This document shows positions 43,853 through 54,826 of a stretch of DNA of 64,000 nt, piece after piece. The DNA lies in contig WPIO01000010.1 in assembly GCA_009760855.2 (NCBI GenBank), positions 1,637,001 through 1,701,000 on the forward strand. Direction: 5' to 3'. Numbering within the stretch: the stretch's first letter is position 1; each line of letters starts with the position of its first letter. The DNA comes from Cristatella mucedo (taxonomy: Eukaryota; Bryozoa; Phylactolaemata; Cristatellidae). The position numbers and the translations under genes were made by a program. A model generated the notes under the pieces. It did no database searches, was not told the origin of the DNA, and saw nothing but the letters and a program-made list of their open reading frames with translations.

Positions 43853-44325
43853 CTGCAAAGAACGATGCAAATTAGTCGTAAAGTATTCAGTAACTCAGTC
43901 GTATGTAATCTGCATGTGCCTTACCAGGAGACACATTCCCTCTGTCTGTTCCACTCTCGTCCTTGCTCCACTCTCTCCCTATTCCCTCTCTCTGTACATG
44001 TGCACGGTAGTGTGTTCGTAAGGGTGCATAGAGGTATGAACGTATCTATGCATCCCTATCTATATTCCTATCTATTTATGCTCACACACACACACACGCG
44101 CACGCGCGCGAACACACATGCATGTGTGCGCACACAAGCACATATAGTCAACATGCAATCATAACAAATCATGATACAATAGCATCATGGCATCATAAGA
44201 CACCTTTTCGAAATAGAAGTAAAAAAGCATCTAAGTAGCAGCAGTGTAAATAGCTACCAGCTGAGCCTTTGCTAAATATCTGCCTATACCAGCTTTGCTA
44301 AATTGTATTTTGTGCACAACTGAAT

Positions 44326-44480
44326 GAGAGTGTCGATAGCTGAATTGGTAGAGTGCTTTCGGCTATCACAGAAAACCGAAGATTGCAGAATCCTTACCGG
44401 CTTAAGGCAGAAAACGTGTCTGCACTCAGCCCAATGCAGACAGCCTTCGGTCATTTGTGCAGTTAGAGATTGCCACCACT
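44326..44480 (+). mobile_element. tRNA-like SINE remnant, separate family
   Basis: Head GTCGATAGCTGAATTGGTAG, AGTGCTTTCGGC, then an anticodon-arm-like CACAGAAAACCGAAGATTGC and AGAATCC. The spacing is tRNA-like with recognisable box A (TAGCTGAATTGG) and box B (GATTGCAGAATCC, decayed). It does not fold as an intact tRNA by eye. It could also be an isolated tRNA pseudogene. Confidence 0.4.
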
Positions 44481-46672
44481 GGACTTGCCGGCTAGATGCT
44501 GAACTACGAGTTACATTGAACAGCAGCCTGTCACTTGTGGTCGAGAGTGCAAAAGTTGCTTTTAGTACGTTTATCTGCGATTGCACACATATCTAGAGGG
44601 AAGAATAATTTTAAGATTTTGTAAATTGATTGACTGGCCTTGCCGGCTAGATGCAAACCAGAGAGGCCGATGTTGCAGCAATCACAGAGGAACCAGCCGT
44701 GACTGTGACTGCTGCAGGAGTGGGTAAGGGGTAGATAAACAAAGTCTACGAAGTCTCCGAACGGCTGCATTTTTCAACCTTCAGGCTTCAGGTTACAGAT
44801 TCGAAGTCCTTTAAGTCGATGCATCGAGCATGCACAGATGCCCTACCTAACCTATCCCACTCCGGCTCGGGAGTCCAATAAACTACAACGACCGGGAAAT
44901 TTTTGACAAAGGCAATAAAAAGAACTTGCCCAAAAGCAGTGTTAAGAATGCATTTCAACTGGCCTAAAAGCCTCGGGCGAAACTCCCACCTGGCTTAACT
45001 TCCATGTAGAGCTCAACTCAGAGACCACGAGTACTATTTTGGCATGGCTGATGATGATGATTTTTCGGCATGGCAGGAGATGGCTGCATATTTTTCACTG
45101 CTGCCTTCTTTCACTGCAGCAGAGGCGTGGCAGGAGCTTTTGGTCCACACGTGGTCAGCGCTGCAGCTACCAGCAGCACAGACACCATTTGCTGCTGAAA
45201 ACACTTGCTTCCCACCAAGTCTCCTGGGTCATCTATGATTGGCTCGGCAGAAAGGAACTGACAGCCAGGCAGGAGACTGAAAGCCAGAAAACCGCCAACT
45301 GAATTGGCAGCATTGGCATTGGTATGACCAACCACCAGCTACTGCTCTAGCCCCCACTGCACCCACCCACCGGCTTTCCACCGACTGCAAGTCAGCTGGA
45401 CATAATATGGTAGCCTGCCTCCTGAGTAATGTCACCGGCTCAGTGACTCAGTGCAACCTGCGGTCTGCTGCTGCTGATCTGGCTGCCCAGCAAAACCAGG
45501 CCCAAAGACGTCTTAGCGAATCTACAAAAGTTGGCAGACCCTAATTTAGACATCATTACCTGTCCGAGCCAAGGGTAGGAGTATGAAAATAATGAGGGAA
45601 TTGCAGACAAACCGGGACCATCGGGCACTCGGACAGTAGTTAGGGGGCTACCAGTGGTGGCAGGTGGCTTTGTCAGCAAGTAGGCGGCCAAGACAGCACG
45701 ACCCAGATCTAACAAGTGATTAGGCCAGCTTCAGGGACGCGAGACACTAAAAGTTGCAGGCAGCCGGCTGAGCGAGTGATCGCTACGAGGTGATCGTCTG
45801 CGGTTGCCAGGAACGAGGGTCGAAAGCCAGGATTGTCAGTCTGCACCGGCCAATCCAGCTAGCAACAAGAAGACAGTAATTAGCAAGCAAGTTGCTACCA
45901 CTCAAAGCAAGGATCACTGCACACTCGTTTCGGGTCAGGCCGGAAAGAATTCAGCAGCCTACCCAAATCGAACGATTCACACTACAAATTCTGCTATCGC
46001 AGGCCTCGGCAGTAGCATTCCTGAAGAGAGAATGTCATTTAATTCGTTGACCCCTAATCAGGATTTAGAAGTGCAGGAGCTCGTGTGCCACCTCAGTCCG
46101 GCAGGTTTTAATTGAGGCTGATCCGATCAGAGCTAACCCTGCCTGCCATGCATCCGGCTTAAGCTCATCTTGGTCGTGAGCCTGCCGAGCACAGACCCAA
46201 GTTCAGCAAGGGCGATTTTTGCAGGAATCTGTCGACAGCTTTAAGGTTTCTTCATGCAGCGAACCCAGCCGTCTGTCCGTCCGGAAGAGGATTATGAGGT
46301 CTGGGTTCAGTGTGTGAAGATAAAGTCAGAAGCATCCCCCAGTCTTATCTCTTTCTGCAGGACTTGGGCTAGGCAGGAGGGCAGTAGCAGGAAGAGGAGG
46401 ACGATGCCAGTAGGGAAATTCCCCCACCCAAGAAGGGGGACTGCTACTGTCGCCCGGCAAAGCCACAGAGAGCTTGCATCTTGAATTTTCGTTTCAACCG
46501 CTAAGCTCTGCCATCACAGGAACGGGAACACAGGGGCAATATTTACCGATTGCCTAAAGCACCCTGTGCGACCGCACGAATGGCCGAGGTTGTGCTGGCA
46601 GAGCCACCTGCTGCAGCCACCCAGCAAATCAGCTAGAAAGCTAGACAGCTAGAGAGCGGGAGTGAGATCGAA

Positions 46673-46675
<3 letters not shown>

Positions 46676-46714
<39 letters not shown>
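46676..46714. repeat. (GA)n microsatellite
   Basis: A short pure GA run in a Caskin intron. Confidence 0.95.
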
Positions 46715-46715
<1 letters not shown>

Positions 46716-47497
46716 AGGCGCTTCAGCTGACTCTACAGCAACGACGATGCCACCTGCTGCGCTTCAGCCGCCGACTCGGCCACTTCCTTTCCAGCCGTCC
46801 CTGGTTGCTGCTGCTCTGCTATGAACGTACCTAGCTGTCCTAGTAGTTCAGCCACACTTTGCTCATTCTTTTCTTTTCGTTGCGGCGAGCAGCTGTCGGC
46901 TACCGACCAGCGAGCTGTGAGATGCGCACGAAGCACAGAACCACGGGAAAACGCTGAGCACTGGAGCAACTAGCTGCTCGGCTCCTCGTTCGGGAGTTCT
47001 GCACTGAGATGCACACGCACAGGCACGTGCACAGAAAAAAGATCCACGCATAAGAAGAGACTCGATAAGAAAAGACATAAGAAAATAGACATAAGAATAT
47101 CTTATGCCTTATAAGAATAAATGTCTATTTCCATAATAAATAAAATAGAAGTTTTAAAATAAATTATAATAAATTAGTAAATATTTAAATTATTATAAAA
47201 GAGGATCCAAGCATAAGAAGAGATTTACAGAGGACGAGAGAGTGCCAGGATCGGATCGGATCACGGAAGAGCATGGTTTCCGGGTGATGTGTTGCATGCA
47301 AGCTTTTGAGCAGAGACCAGGCTGAAGACTTGCTGTACACAGCCCAAGAAACAGTAGAACAGCTGACCATGTGACACTGGAGAGTACGAGGAGGAAAATT
47401 AAAGAGTTAGATTTAAAAACAGATTGGCAGTGATTTATCTACACATGTCCAAAACACCAAGTGGGGGGGGGCACACGATAAAAAAAAAATTTTCAAC

Positions 47498-47666
47498 CCT
47501 AGCTGATTGAACAGCCGCTTTTTGTATAGCGACAGAAGAGCCTTTACGGCTATCACCACCGTTTGCAGTGGCGATAAAGAATCGCCCACCGCAGGAATCG
47601 AACCCACGACCTCTGGACCGAGGTCGTGAAAGCAACTGCCTTACCTAGTGTGCCATCACGGCTCAC
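47498..47666 (-). mobile_element. SINE-B copy
   Basis: Nearly identical to the 41.6-kb copy, including CCCACGACCTCTGGACCGAG, AGGAATCGAACCCACGAC and the end GCTGTTCAATCAGCTAGGG (minus strand). Confidence 0.87.
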
Positions 47667-48372
47667 CAAATAACAACGCAGCATGCCCAGTTAGTTGTAT
47701 ATAGCCCTGGGAGACTCTCACAAGCAAACACTATCGAAGCAGTAGACAAGAAATTGAGTATTTAATTTTATACACATAATTTAAGCTCATTAAAATGTAA
47801 CGTTGATATTATTAGTTGCAAATCCTCGACTAAAGTTTAGTCATTGTGCAATTAAACTAACTTCAACTTCGTTGCGTGCACATGACGAGGCTTCGGTGGT
47901 ATTAAAGGCCAATAATGCAGAGCGCTCACGAAGCAGAGATAAACAGGCTATGACGAGGTCTGATCGTTTTAAATCCTTGTCTTGCGGGTGTCAGGTCTCA
48001 CCCACGAGATGGGTCACCTGTGGAGTCTCTCAAGCGTCCGTCCGAATTGCAGTGGATGCTGCTGCACCACTGACTTGCACATGATGCAGCTTGCCCTTAG
48101 CCCCCTCTACCCCTGCCCCTCCACTCCCGAGCCCCCCCCCGGCAGAGATGCTACCGATGCTTGGCCGGAGCTTATCTGTACACCAGCACGAGCATGCACA
48201 CACGACAGCATGAGTCGTGCACTAGTGGCTCGTTCTTGCAGTGACCGTGGCCAGCATTCGTTAGTCAGCAAGAAAGAGCATCCGATGCAACAGGGAATGC
48301 CCCTGTAGTGCAGCCAGGCGAGCTGCAATGGCTGACAGCGGGGGGGGGGGGCTTCAGCAACCTTCGATAAAA

Positions 48373-48417
48373 CCTCGCCAAATGAGCACCGAGAGACAAG
48401 GTGCTCATTTGGCGAGG
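48373..48417. repeat. Perfect 18-bp hairpin in Caskin intron
   Basis: Arms CCTCGCCAAATGAGCACC (48373-48390) and GGTGCTCATTTGGCGAGG (48400-48417), loop GAGAGACAA. The longest perfect arm of the five. Confidence 0.88.
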
Positions 48418-48774
48418 GCCAAGAAACGCTTCCGGATGATCCAGTGAACAGCAGCAGACCAGGTCGATGGTTAGCGCTGCAGGCCGTCTTTGCCCACGAG
48501 TAGCCTTGCCCTATTTCAGCCGTTGAGAAAAGTGTCAGCTCGAGAAAACTGAGCTGCGATTGCTTTCTTATGGTCAGAAACTGTTTTCAGATCAAGACAA
48601 AGGCAGCAGCACTCAGTTTCTGGAGAGAAGCCTCAAAACCAGGCTGCCGTCCAGGTGAGGGAAAAGAGAAAATGAAGGTGAATGGAGAAGATGAGGTGAA
48701 GGAGAGGATTGCGGATCATGCGATGGTGAGAACTGAGAACAACGCAAGGAAGAATCACCCCGACAAAGTAACTT

Positions 48775-48775
48775 A

Positions 48776-48850
<75 letters not shown>

Positions 48851-49004
48851 TATTCTACGTATTAGTACTCCACGTATGAGAATAGCAGTTCTCCATTCCA
48901 GATTGTTAAGTAAAATTAGTCTCACTCCACATATAAGAATGCTCCACATGTAAGAATGCCTATTTGCCAGCACGAGCATATTCCTGTATTCTTGTACGGG
49001 GAAT

Positions 49005-49060
<56 letters not shown>
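48775..49060. repeat. Two (TA)n microsatellites
   Basis: TA runs at 48775-48847 and 49009-49056 with about 160 bp between them. That spacer contains short near-repeats (for example CTCCACGTATGAG and CTCCACATATAAG). Confidence 0.95.
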
Positions 49061-49061
<1 letters not shown>

Positions 49062-49239
49062 CAATGTAGAGATATATATGTGTGTGAGCGTGTGTGCACA
49101 TCTAAAAATGCCTGCCTATTTGGCAGCCTGAGGGTATTCTAATAAGCTAAGTCTACTGTGTATGCATATATCTATATCTGTGTATGTGTGTGTGAGGTGT
49201 GTGTGCGTGTGTGCATGCGTGCGCGCACGTGCGTGCGTG

Positions 49240-49375
49240 CTTGCATGGTTCATTTGCATTATACCCTAAGAGAACTAAAACTTTCTTCAGGTGCTTTAAA
49301 TATGCCGCGGGACTCGAGCCCACGACGTTGGTCATCTAAGGCCAGCAACTTTACCTCCATCATCAAAGGAGAGCA
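49240..49375 (-). mobile_element. SINE-A copy
   Basis: Minus strand: CCCTAAGAGAACTAAAACTT, AATATGCCGCGGGACTCGAG, CCCACGACGTTGGTC. Confidence 0.75.
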
Positions 49376-49919
49376 CATCAACCCCTGAGCAAAACAAGGC
49401 TGGCTTATATTGTATCTAGGTGTGACACAGTGCTAAAATTGTAGGGATAGGCACAGGGGCTCCAAGTGATGACTGGTCGAAACGGAAGGAAGCTACCAGC
49501 TGACTCACTTCTCTAACGTTGCTTCCCTTTTGCAATAAAAAAAAACCATGTTCGGACGGCATTCGCTTACCAAACCTACTATCAAACTCAGGTAGTTCCG
49601 GTCAGATTTGAGAGCAAATCACTTTGCAGGTTACGCACTACTGCAAGTGCATAACGACTTTCTCAGAAATCCTGCTCTAGGTTGTCTCTCTCTCTCTCCT
49701 AGATCTGACAGGGCTCCCTGCAGCTTTTCTCATACCACTGATCAGCAGGAACACCTATCGTGTTGCATAAGCATCACTGGCATTAAGAATAACACATCTG
49801 TATCGAATTCTGTGAACTGAATCGCTTTCTAGTCACTTAACATATGCTGGAATTACACTGCAATGTTTTCGGTCTTATCTCAGTGAGATATTTCAGAGTG
49901 TGAGTCTCAACGGCCAAGC

Positions 49920-50935
49920 TTCATCCGGTGAGCTTTAAAATATGGGATACCCCTCTGCTCTACATCAAATTGATTGCACAATCTATACTCTCCCTCTAGC
50001 CAAGTGCAATCAAGACTTTCATTAGCATGCATATAATGTATAGATATGCCTGTGCTTTGATCCCTCTCTGACTTTCAACCTAAACTCTCTATACCTTGTA
50101 GCGTGCATGGCTAACAATTGCCATCACACTGCAGTAAGCTTTCTCAAGTTGGCTGATGATACAAGCAAATGCACTGTTAAGGGCAAATCTGGAGTCGCTC
50201 AGAAAATCTAAAGCCTGATCCTCAACAGTGGGCTTGGCCAGCATATTTCGAGCAACCTCTCGAATCTGGGTTTCTTGTTCCTAACCCAAAACTGACTTGA
50301 TGAGCTAGCTAGATGAACACCTTTCACTAGATGAACACCTAAGCTACACAGCCAAGCCGGCCTGCTTTCAGCTGCATAACATGGCAAACATTCGGGCTAG
50401 ATACATTATGACACCACAACCAATCTGATCCACACATTCGAAAGACATCCCATCGAGAGTTGTGTAATTTACTTCTTCCAAGTCTTCCTGCCTAGGAAAG
50501 GATACTCGCAGTTGGTGCCAAACTCTGATCTGTGTCGTACGTGCCACAAAATATGTATGCCACAAAACAACACATCTCACCGGCCTTCACTGGCTCTCCA
50601 TAGAGCAGCGTATCAACTTCAAGATCATATCGGTCACTTTAGAGTTCCCCCTGCCCTCTTGCTGGCATATCTATCTGCAATACTTACTTCTCAGGCTTCC
50701 CATCAATGCATTCATTTCAGCGACTCTAGCGGGTTAGCTGCACTTCCAACCAGTTTGTATGCTCCCAGAGGCTGCAGCTAACAATCAACTGACATCATAA
50801 CCCCTGACTCGCCGACATTTTACGAAGTGCAAAATGCACCTGTTCCACACATCATTTGCTCCTCCATCAGTGTGAATAGTCCTATACGTGAAAGAATGTA
50901 TAGAAGCTGTGCTATTAAAAACCAGTCGCGACACG
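49920..50935 (+). mobile_element. LINE-II copy, strongly degraded
   Basis: Traces in order on the plus strand: ATCTATACTCTCCCTCTAGC (YTLPLA), TATGCCTGTGCTTTGATCCC (LYLCFDP), GGCTGATGATACAAGC, then GACATCATAACCCCTGACTC and ATTTTACGAAGTGC near the end. No reading frame survives. Confidence 0.6.
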
Positions 50936-51029
50936 CTTTCTTTCCAGCAAACAAATCAATATAAAAAGGTAAATCTATATAAAATATATATATATATATA
51001 GGTAAATCTATATAAAAAGTATAATATAT

Positions 51030-51150
51030 TTTTACAGAGCTACAAAGAAAGCTGAATCTCTATCCAGGCACTTTACATATGCCACAGGGCTCGAACTCAC
51101 GACCTTGGACCGTGAAAGACGTGCATGCCTGTGCCAAACCAGTGCCGCCA
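51030..51150 (-). mobile_element. SINE-A copy
   Basis: Minus strand: AGCTGAATCTCTATCCAGGC, ACATATGCCACAGGGCTCGA, ACTCACGACCTTGGACC, then a box A-like GCCTGTGCCAAACCAGTGCC in reverse. Confidence 0.72.
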
Positions 51151-51539
51151 AGTGCTTAAATAGCCTCGTGCCGATTGACCTTAGCCTCTAGCAAAATTGT
51201 CACTGCAGCCATCCTCGAGTCCTGTCTATAGCTGAAATCACCATCAGACACATTCCAACAGCTGCTGCCGTGGCCACCATTCGGCTCAAGAACGACAACA
51301 ATTGTGCAGCTGAGGTCTCTGGACAGACTGAATCCATTCACTCCCCACGAACACATGCCTGCACGCAAGAGCAAACGCAGAGGCGACAGCGTGCACTCGC
51401 ATGCATGGGAATACGCTCTCTCTTCCTATCTACTACACTTGCTCACATTACTACGGCAACCACGGACACAAGCACTCGGCTGTCGAAGCCGGGGTTCAAT
51501 TCCGTGGGCAGACGCGACATTCTTCGCCCTTTCCAACTC

Positions 51540-51630
51540 ATATATATACAATTCATTTATATAGCGCCCCAAGAGAACTTAATCTCTATTCAGGCGCTTC
51601 ACATATGCCTCGGGGCCCGAGCCCAGAGAA
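51540..51630 (-). mobile_element. SINE-A 3' half
   Basis: Minus strand: ATAGCGCCCCAAGAGAACTT, AATCTCTATTCAGGCGCTTC, ACATATGCCTCGGGGCCCGA. The tRNA head is missing, and the copy ends just after the box B region. Confidence 0.75.
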
Positions 51631-51800
51631 ACAATATCTCGCACAGGGCTGCCCCAAATAAAGCCAGCAGTCGGTTTGGTCTGTTACGTTCTGATGCGCT
51701 TACAAGCGATCGCACCATCACCGCGGATGGTGGCAGCCGGCAGCGGCGCCAGCCAGCTAGAATTGCAGTGTTCGGCAGCCACTGCAGCTGCATGCCGTAC

Positions 51801-51918
51801 CTGATTGGGGTGTGTCTATCACCGTCACACAGTTGGATGGAAAGTAGGCGGCCCTAGTCAGGCTGCCGGTGTTAGTCAGAAAGCCTCTGGAGATGCCATC
51901 TGGCCGCTGCTCAAGGAC
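51801..51918 (-). CDS. caskin: Caskin exon: second half of SH3 domain
   Basis: This 118-bp exon lies 7.4 kb from the first SH3 half. The acceptor ctcttgcag ends at 51919 and the donor GTACGG starts at 51800. It reads VLEQRPDGISRG, then FLTNTGSLTRAAYFPSNCV, then TVIDTPQS. The VLEQ-PDG start and the YFPSN-V 3-10 helix region are SH3/Caskin hallmarks. The usual tryptophan of the n-Src-loop WKG motif is replaced (here ISRG), so the canonical PxxP-binding surface looks degraded. Caskin SH3 domains are reported to be atypical. The phase goes from 0 to 1, matching the neighbours. Confidence 0.9.
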
Positions 51919-52454
51919 CTGCAAGAGGCAGAACTCGATTAGCAAGTGAGCACCACTCGCCAGGGCAAGCAACGCAAGTCCGGCAATGGCATCGCCGGCT
52001 GACAGCGCCCTAGTGGCCACCACCAGAGTACAAAGAGGCAACGTGCAATGGGAGCAGCTGTGAGCCGGGCGACGTCCTGCAGAGCTCGGCTCAATAATGA
52101 GGTGCCAGGCAGGGTGTGCCTGGTGAAGTCAGCCTCGGCAACCAATCTCGGGTGATGCAAGGCCCCAGCATGCAACTGCAGCTGCCCCAGGATAAAGAGA
52201 GCCGGAGGAAGGCAGTGACCAATGCAAGAACGAGATGACTAGCCACTGCTGCTGCTGCTGCCGCTTACGGAGCAATCCGAGTAGCCAGGAATTGGCCAGG
52301 TGCAGCGGTTACCTCTGCTCGCGCAGCAGAGCAGCTCGGTAGGTCACGGTCAACCAGCGACCACATGGCCACGGCGGCTCGGGGTCGGGCGGCTGCTCCA
52401 GCAAGCGGCCAGCCACGCGGCACCGACGCAGCAGCAGTAGCACAGAAGAGAAGA

Positions 52455-52456
<2 letters not shown>

Positions 52457-52488
<32 letters not shown>
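52457..52488. repeat. (CAG)n short triplet repeat
   Basis: About 9-10 CAG units in a Caskin intron. Confidence 0.9.
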
Positions 52489-52489
<1 letters not shown>

Positions 52490-53034
52490 GAAGCCACCGA
52501 TGCCGTCGGCAGCCCCTATCGCCTAAGTCAGTGCCGGTAACCTTTGAACACCGGTTCCAATGCTCGGCTCGTCAAGCGATACCTTATTTACTTTGCTAGC
52601 AACACACTGAAATTCCTGCCTCGGCTCCAGCCAGCAGGTCAAGCCAAACTAAACTAGAGAACCACTGCCAGCTGCATGCCTCAGCCAGTGCACGAAACCC
52701 GGCTGAGCTGCAGCTTGCATCGGCCGACGAGAACGGTTGCTGGCCTGGCAGGGCGGTGGCGGCTGATACTGGCAAGTGCCGTGACAGGTGAGGAGCGGCC
52801 GTCTGTCATCGGCATTGGGCTCTCGTCACAACTTCACCCCAGCGGAAGCGCAGTTCTACGTCGACTAGGGTCACACTCTCGACCGATTTTCTCCTACAAC
52901 TGCATGCTATCATCACCTAGTATTACCGAATTCCGCTCATCTGACCATGCGCAGATCTCAGCCAGTCTACAGTGCATGCCCTCCTCTGCACCCAAAGTCG
53001 CAAGTGAATTGCGAAATCCCGAGACTCTTGACAT

Positions 53035-53202
53035 CCTAGCTGCTTAAACAGCCTTTTTTGTATAGCGACAGAAGAGCCTTGATGGCTATCACCACCACTT
53101 GCCGTGGCGATAAAGGATCGCCCACCGCAGGAATCGAAACCACGACCTCGGGACCGAGGTCATGAAAGCAACCGCCTTACCTAGTGTGCCATCACGGCTC
53201 AC
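53035..53202 (-). mobile_element. SINE-B copy inside LINE-II
   Basis: Same structure as the 41.6- and 47.5-kb copies. It interrupts the LINE-II host copy between its endonuclease and RT-linker segments. Confidence 0.87.
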
Positions 53203-53508
53203 GATCGATTGTCCACGAGAGAACTCCTTCCTTGCTCCTGCAGCTCAATCCCTCGACCTGTCATCATGGGTAGAATGCAACAACACGACCCTAGCTGACA
53301 TGGTCGACAAGTTTGCACCTCTTACCGAGTGCACTGTGCAACTTCCCCAGACGGCCTATGGTTTACCACAGACATTATACAAGCTAAGTCGACTAAGCAG
53401 AAGCTTGAAAAAGCATACTGTCCATCGACAGGCATACGAAGACTACTGTACATAATACCAATCGATCCTAGCAAAGGCCAAGTATAGCTTCTACAAAAAT
53501 ACTGTTAA

Positions 53509-54419
53509 TAATAATAATAATAATAATATTGCACTTGATAAAGCGCCCTCAGAGAACTTAATCTCTTTCTAGGCGCTTTACATTTGCTGCAAAGTGATAC
53601 GCAATAGAATAGTAAGTAAAATCATGCTTGAAAAACAAACAAAATGAATAACATGGTTAGGGGTTACATGCACTGGGTCAGCATGCAAATGTGGTTAGTG
53701 GCAGCATGAACAGTGTCAGCACGCATAAGCACATCGAGGACGAATCACAAGGACCCACTAAATGCTGTCCTAAATAGGTATGTTTTTAAGTTTCTTTTAA
53801 ATGTGGTCAGGTCAGGGGATGTTCTGATGCAGGTCGGGAGGGAGTTCCAGGCTGTGGGAGCATACGAGCTAAATGCACGGTCTCCAAAGGATTTAAGGTT
53901 TGTACGAGGTATTTCTAGACTGTTGGATTCCGAAAAGCGAGTGGTACGATGCTTTGCCTGATGGGGTAGTATATCTGAAAGATAGGCTGGAGCCATAGAA
54001 TGAAGAGACCTAAAAGTGAGCGACAAAACCTTGAAGTCAATCCGTTGCTTGACTGGTAACCAGTGCAGGTCGGCGAGAAGTGGAGTAATGTGGCAACTGC
54101 GACGCTCACGACAGACAAGCCTAGCTGCAGAGTTTTGCACCAGCTGCAATCGCCTGATCGCACATGCTGGTAGGCCAGTAAGCAGTGAGTTGCAGAAGTC
54201 GAGACGAGATGTCACGAATGCATGGACCAACTTGGACGTGGTATCCTTATCTATACAAGCCCTAATTTTAGCAATGTTATGAAGCTGAAAATAGGCTGAT
54301 TTGACTGTGGAGCTGATGTGGTCGTCTAACGAGAGGTCGCTTTGGAATATGACACCTAGATTTCGAGCTGATGCAACTGGAGATATGCTGGCAGAGCCAA
54401 TTTTGAAAGTCAACTTTTC
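53509..54419 (-). mobile_element. LINE-II copy inserted in reverse, with target duplication
   Basis: A 5'-truncated copy of 911 bp. It starts, in plus orientation, with (AAT)n and the tail GCGCCCTCAGAGAACTTAAT, then the 3' UTR and a 222-codon open frame (53745-54413). The frame reads IGSASISPVASARNLGVIFQ, LDDHISSTVKSAYFQLHNIA and GDRAFSSYAPTAWNSLP. CTGTTAA at 53502-53508 and again at 54420-54426 is the target-site duplication. It is the best-kept LINE-II C-terminus in the window. Confidence 0.9.
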
Positions 54420-54753
54420 CTGTTAAATCACATGCACAACCAAAAATAGGTATGTCTACGACCAACACTCTCCATAACTGCTCCCAGTTAAGCTCTTTAT
54501 CTAGCGATCCATGTGGTGATCCTACTGATCGCTTCTCTAGCTTCTTTGTCAAAAAGATAGACAAAATCAGGGAGTCCACCCCTAGGGTTGTAGCATCTGC
54601 TCTGGACTCCTGTCCCAAAATTCTGAGCAGTACCTCAATGTCTGTCCTCATCTCGCCTAAAGCATTGATGCAAACTCATAAAGATCATCTAAGGAGTCAC
54701 TGGAGTATGGTGTAACTCAGGGGTCAGTGCTTGGTCTGCTTCTTTCACGGTTT

Positions 54754-54765
<12 letters not shown>

Positions 54766-54821
<56 letters not shown>
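54766..54821. repeat. (CT)n microsatellite inside LINE-II RT
   Basis: A pure CT run replacing the codons of YTLSLAD in the LINE-II host copy. The intact copy at 40.0 kb has ACTCTTTCTCTAGCCGATG at this point. Confidence 0.95.

Positions 54822-54826
<5 letters not shown>

Larger units (their letters stand above)
43853..51800. other. Caskin intron, 7.9 kb
   Basis: Holds a tRNA-like SINE (about 44.33 kb), a (GA)n tract (46.68 kb), a SINE-B (47.5 kb), an 18-bp hairpin (48.37 kb), (TA)n tracts (48.78 and 49.01 kb), SINE-A copies (49.25, 51.03 and 51.54 kb) and a degraded LINE-II (49.9-50.9 kb). From 44.6 to 46.6 kb I see nothing but unique-looking sequence. Confidence 0.6.
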
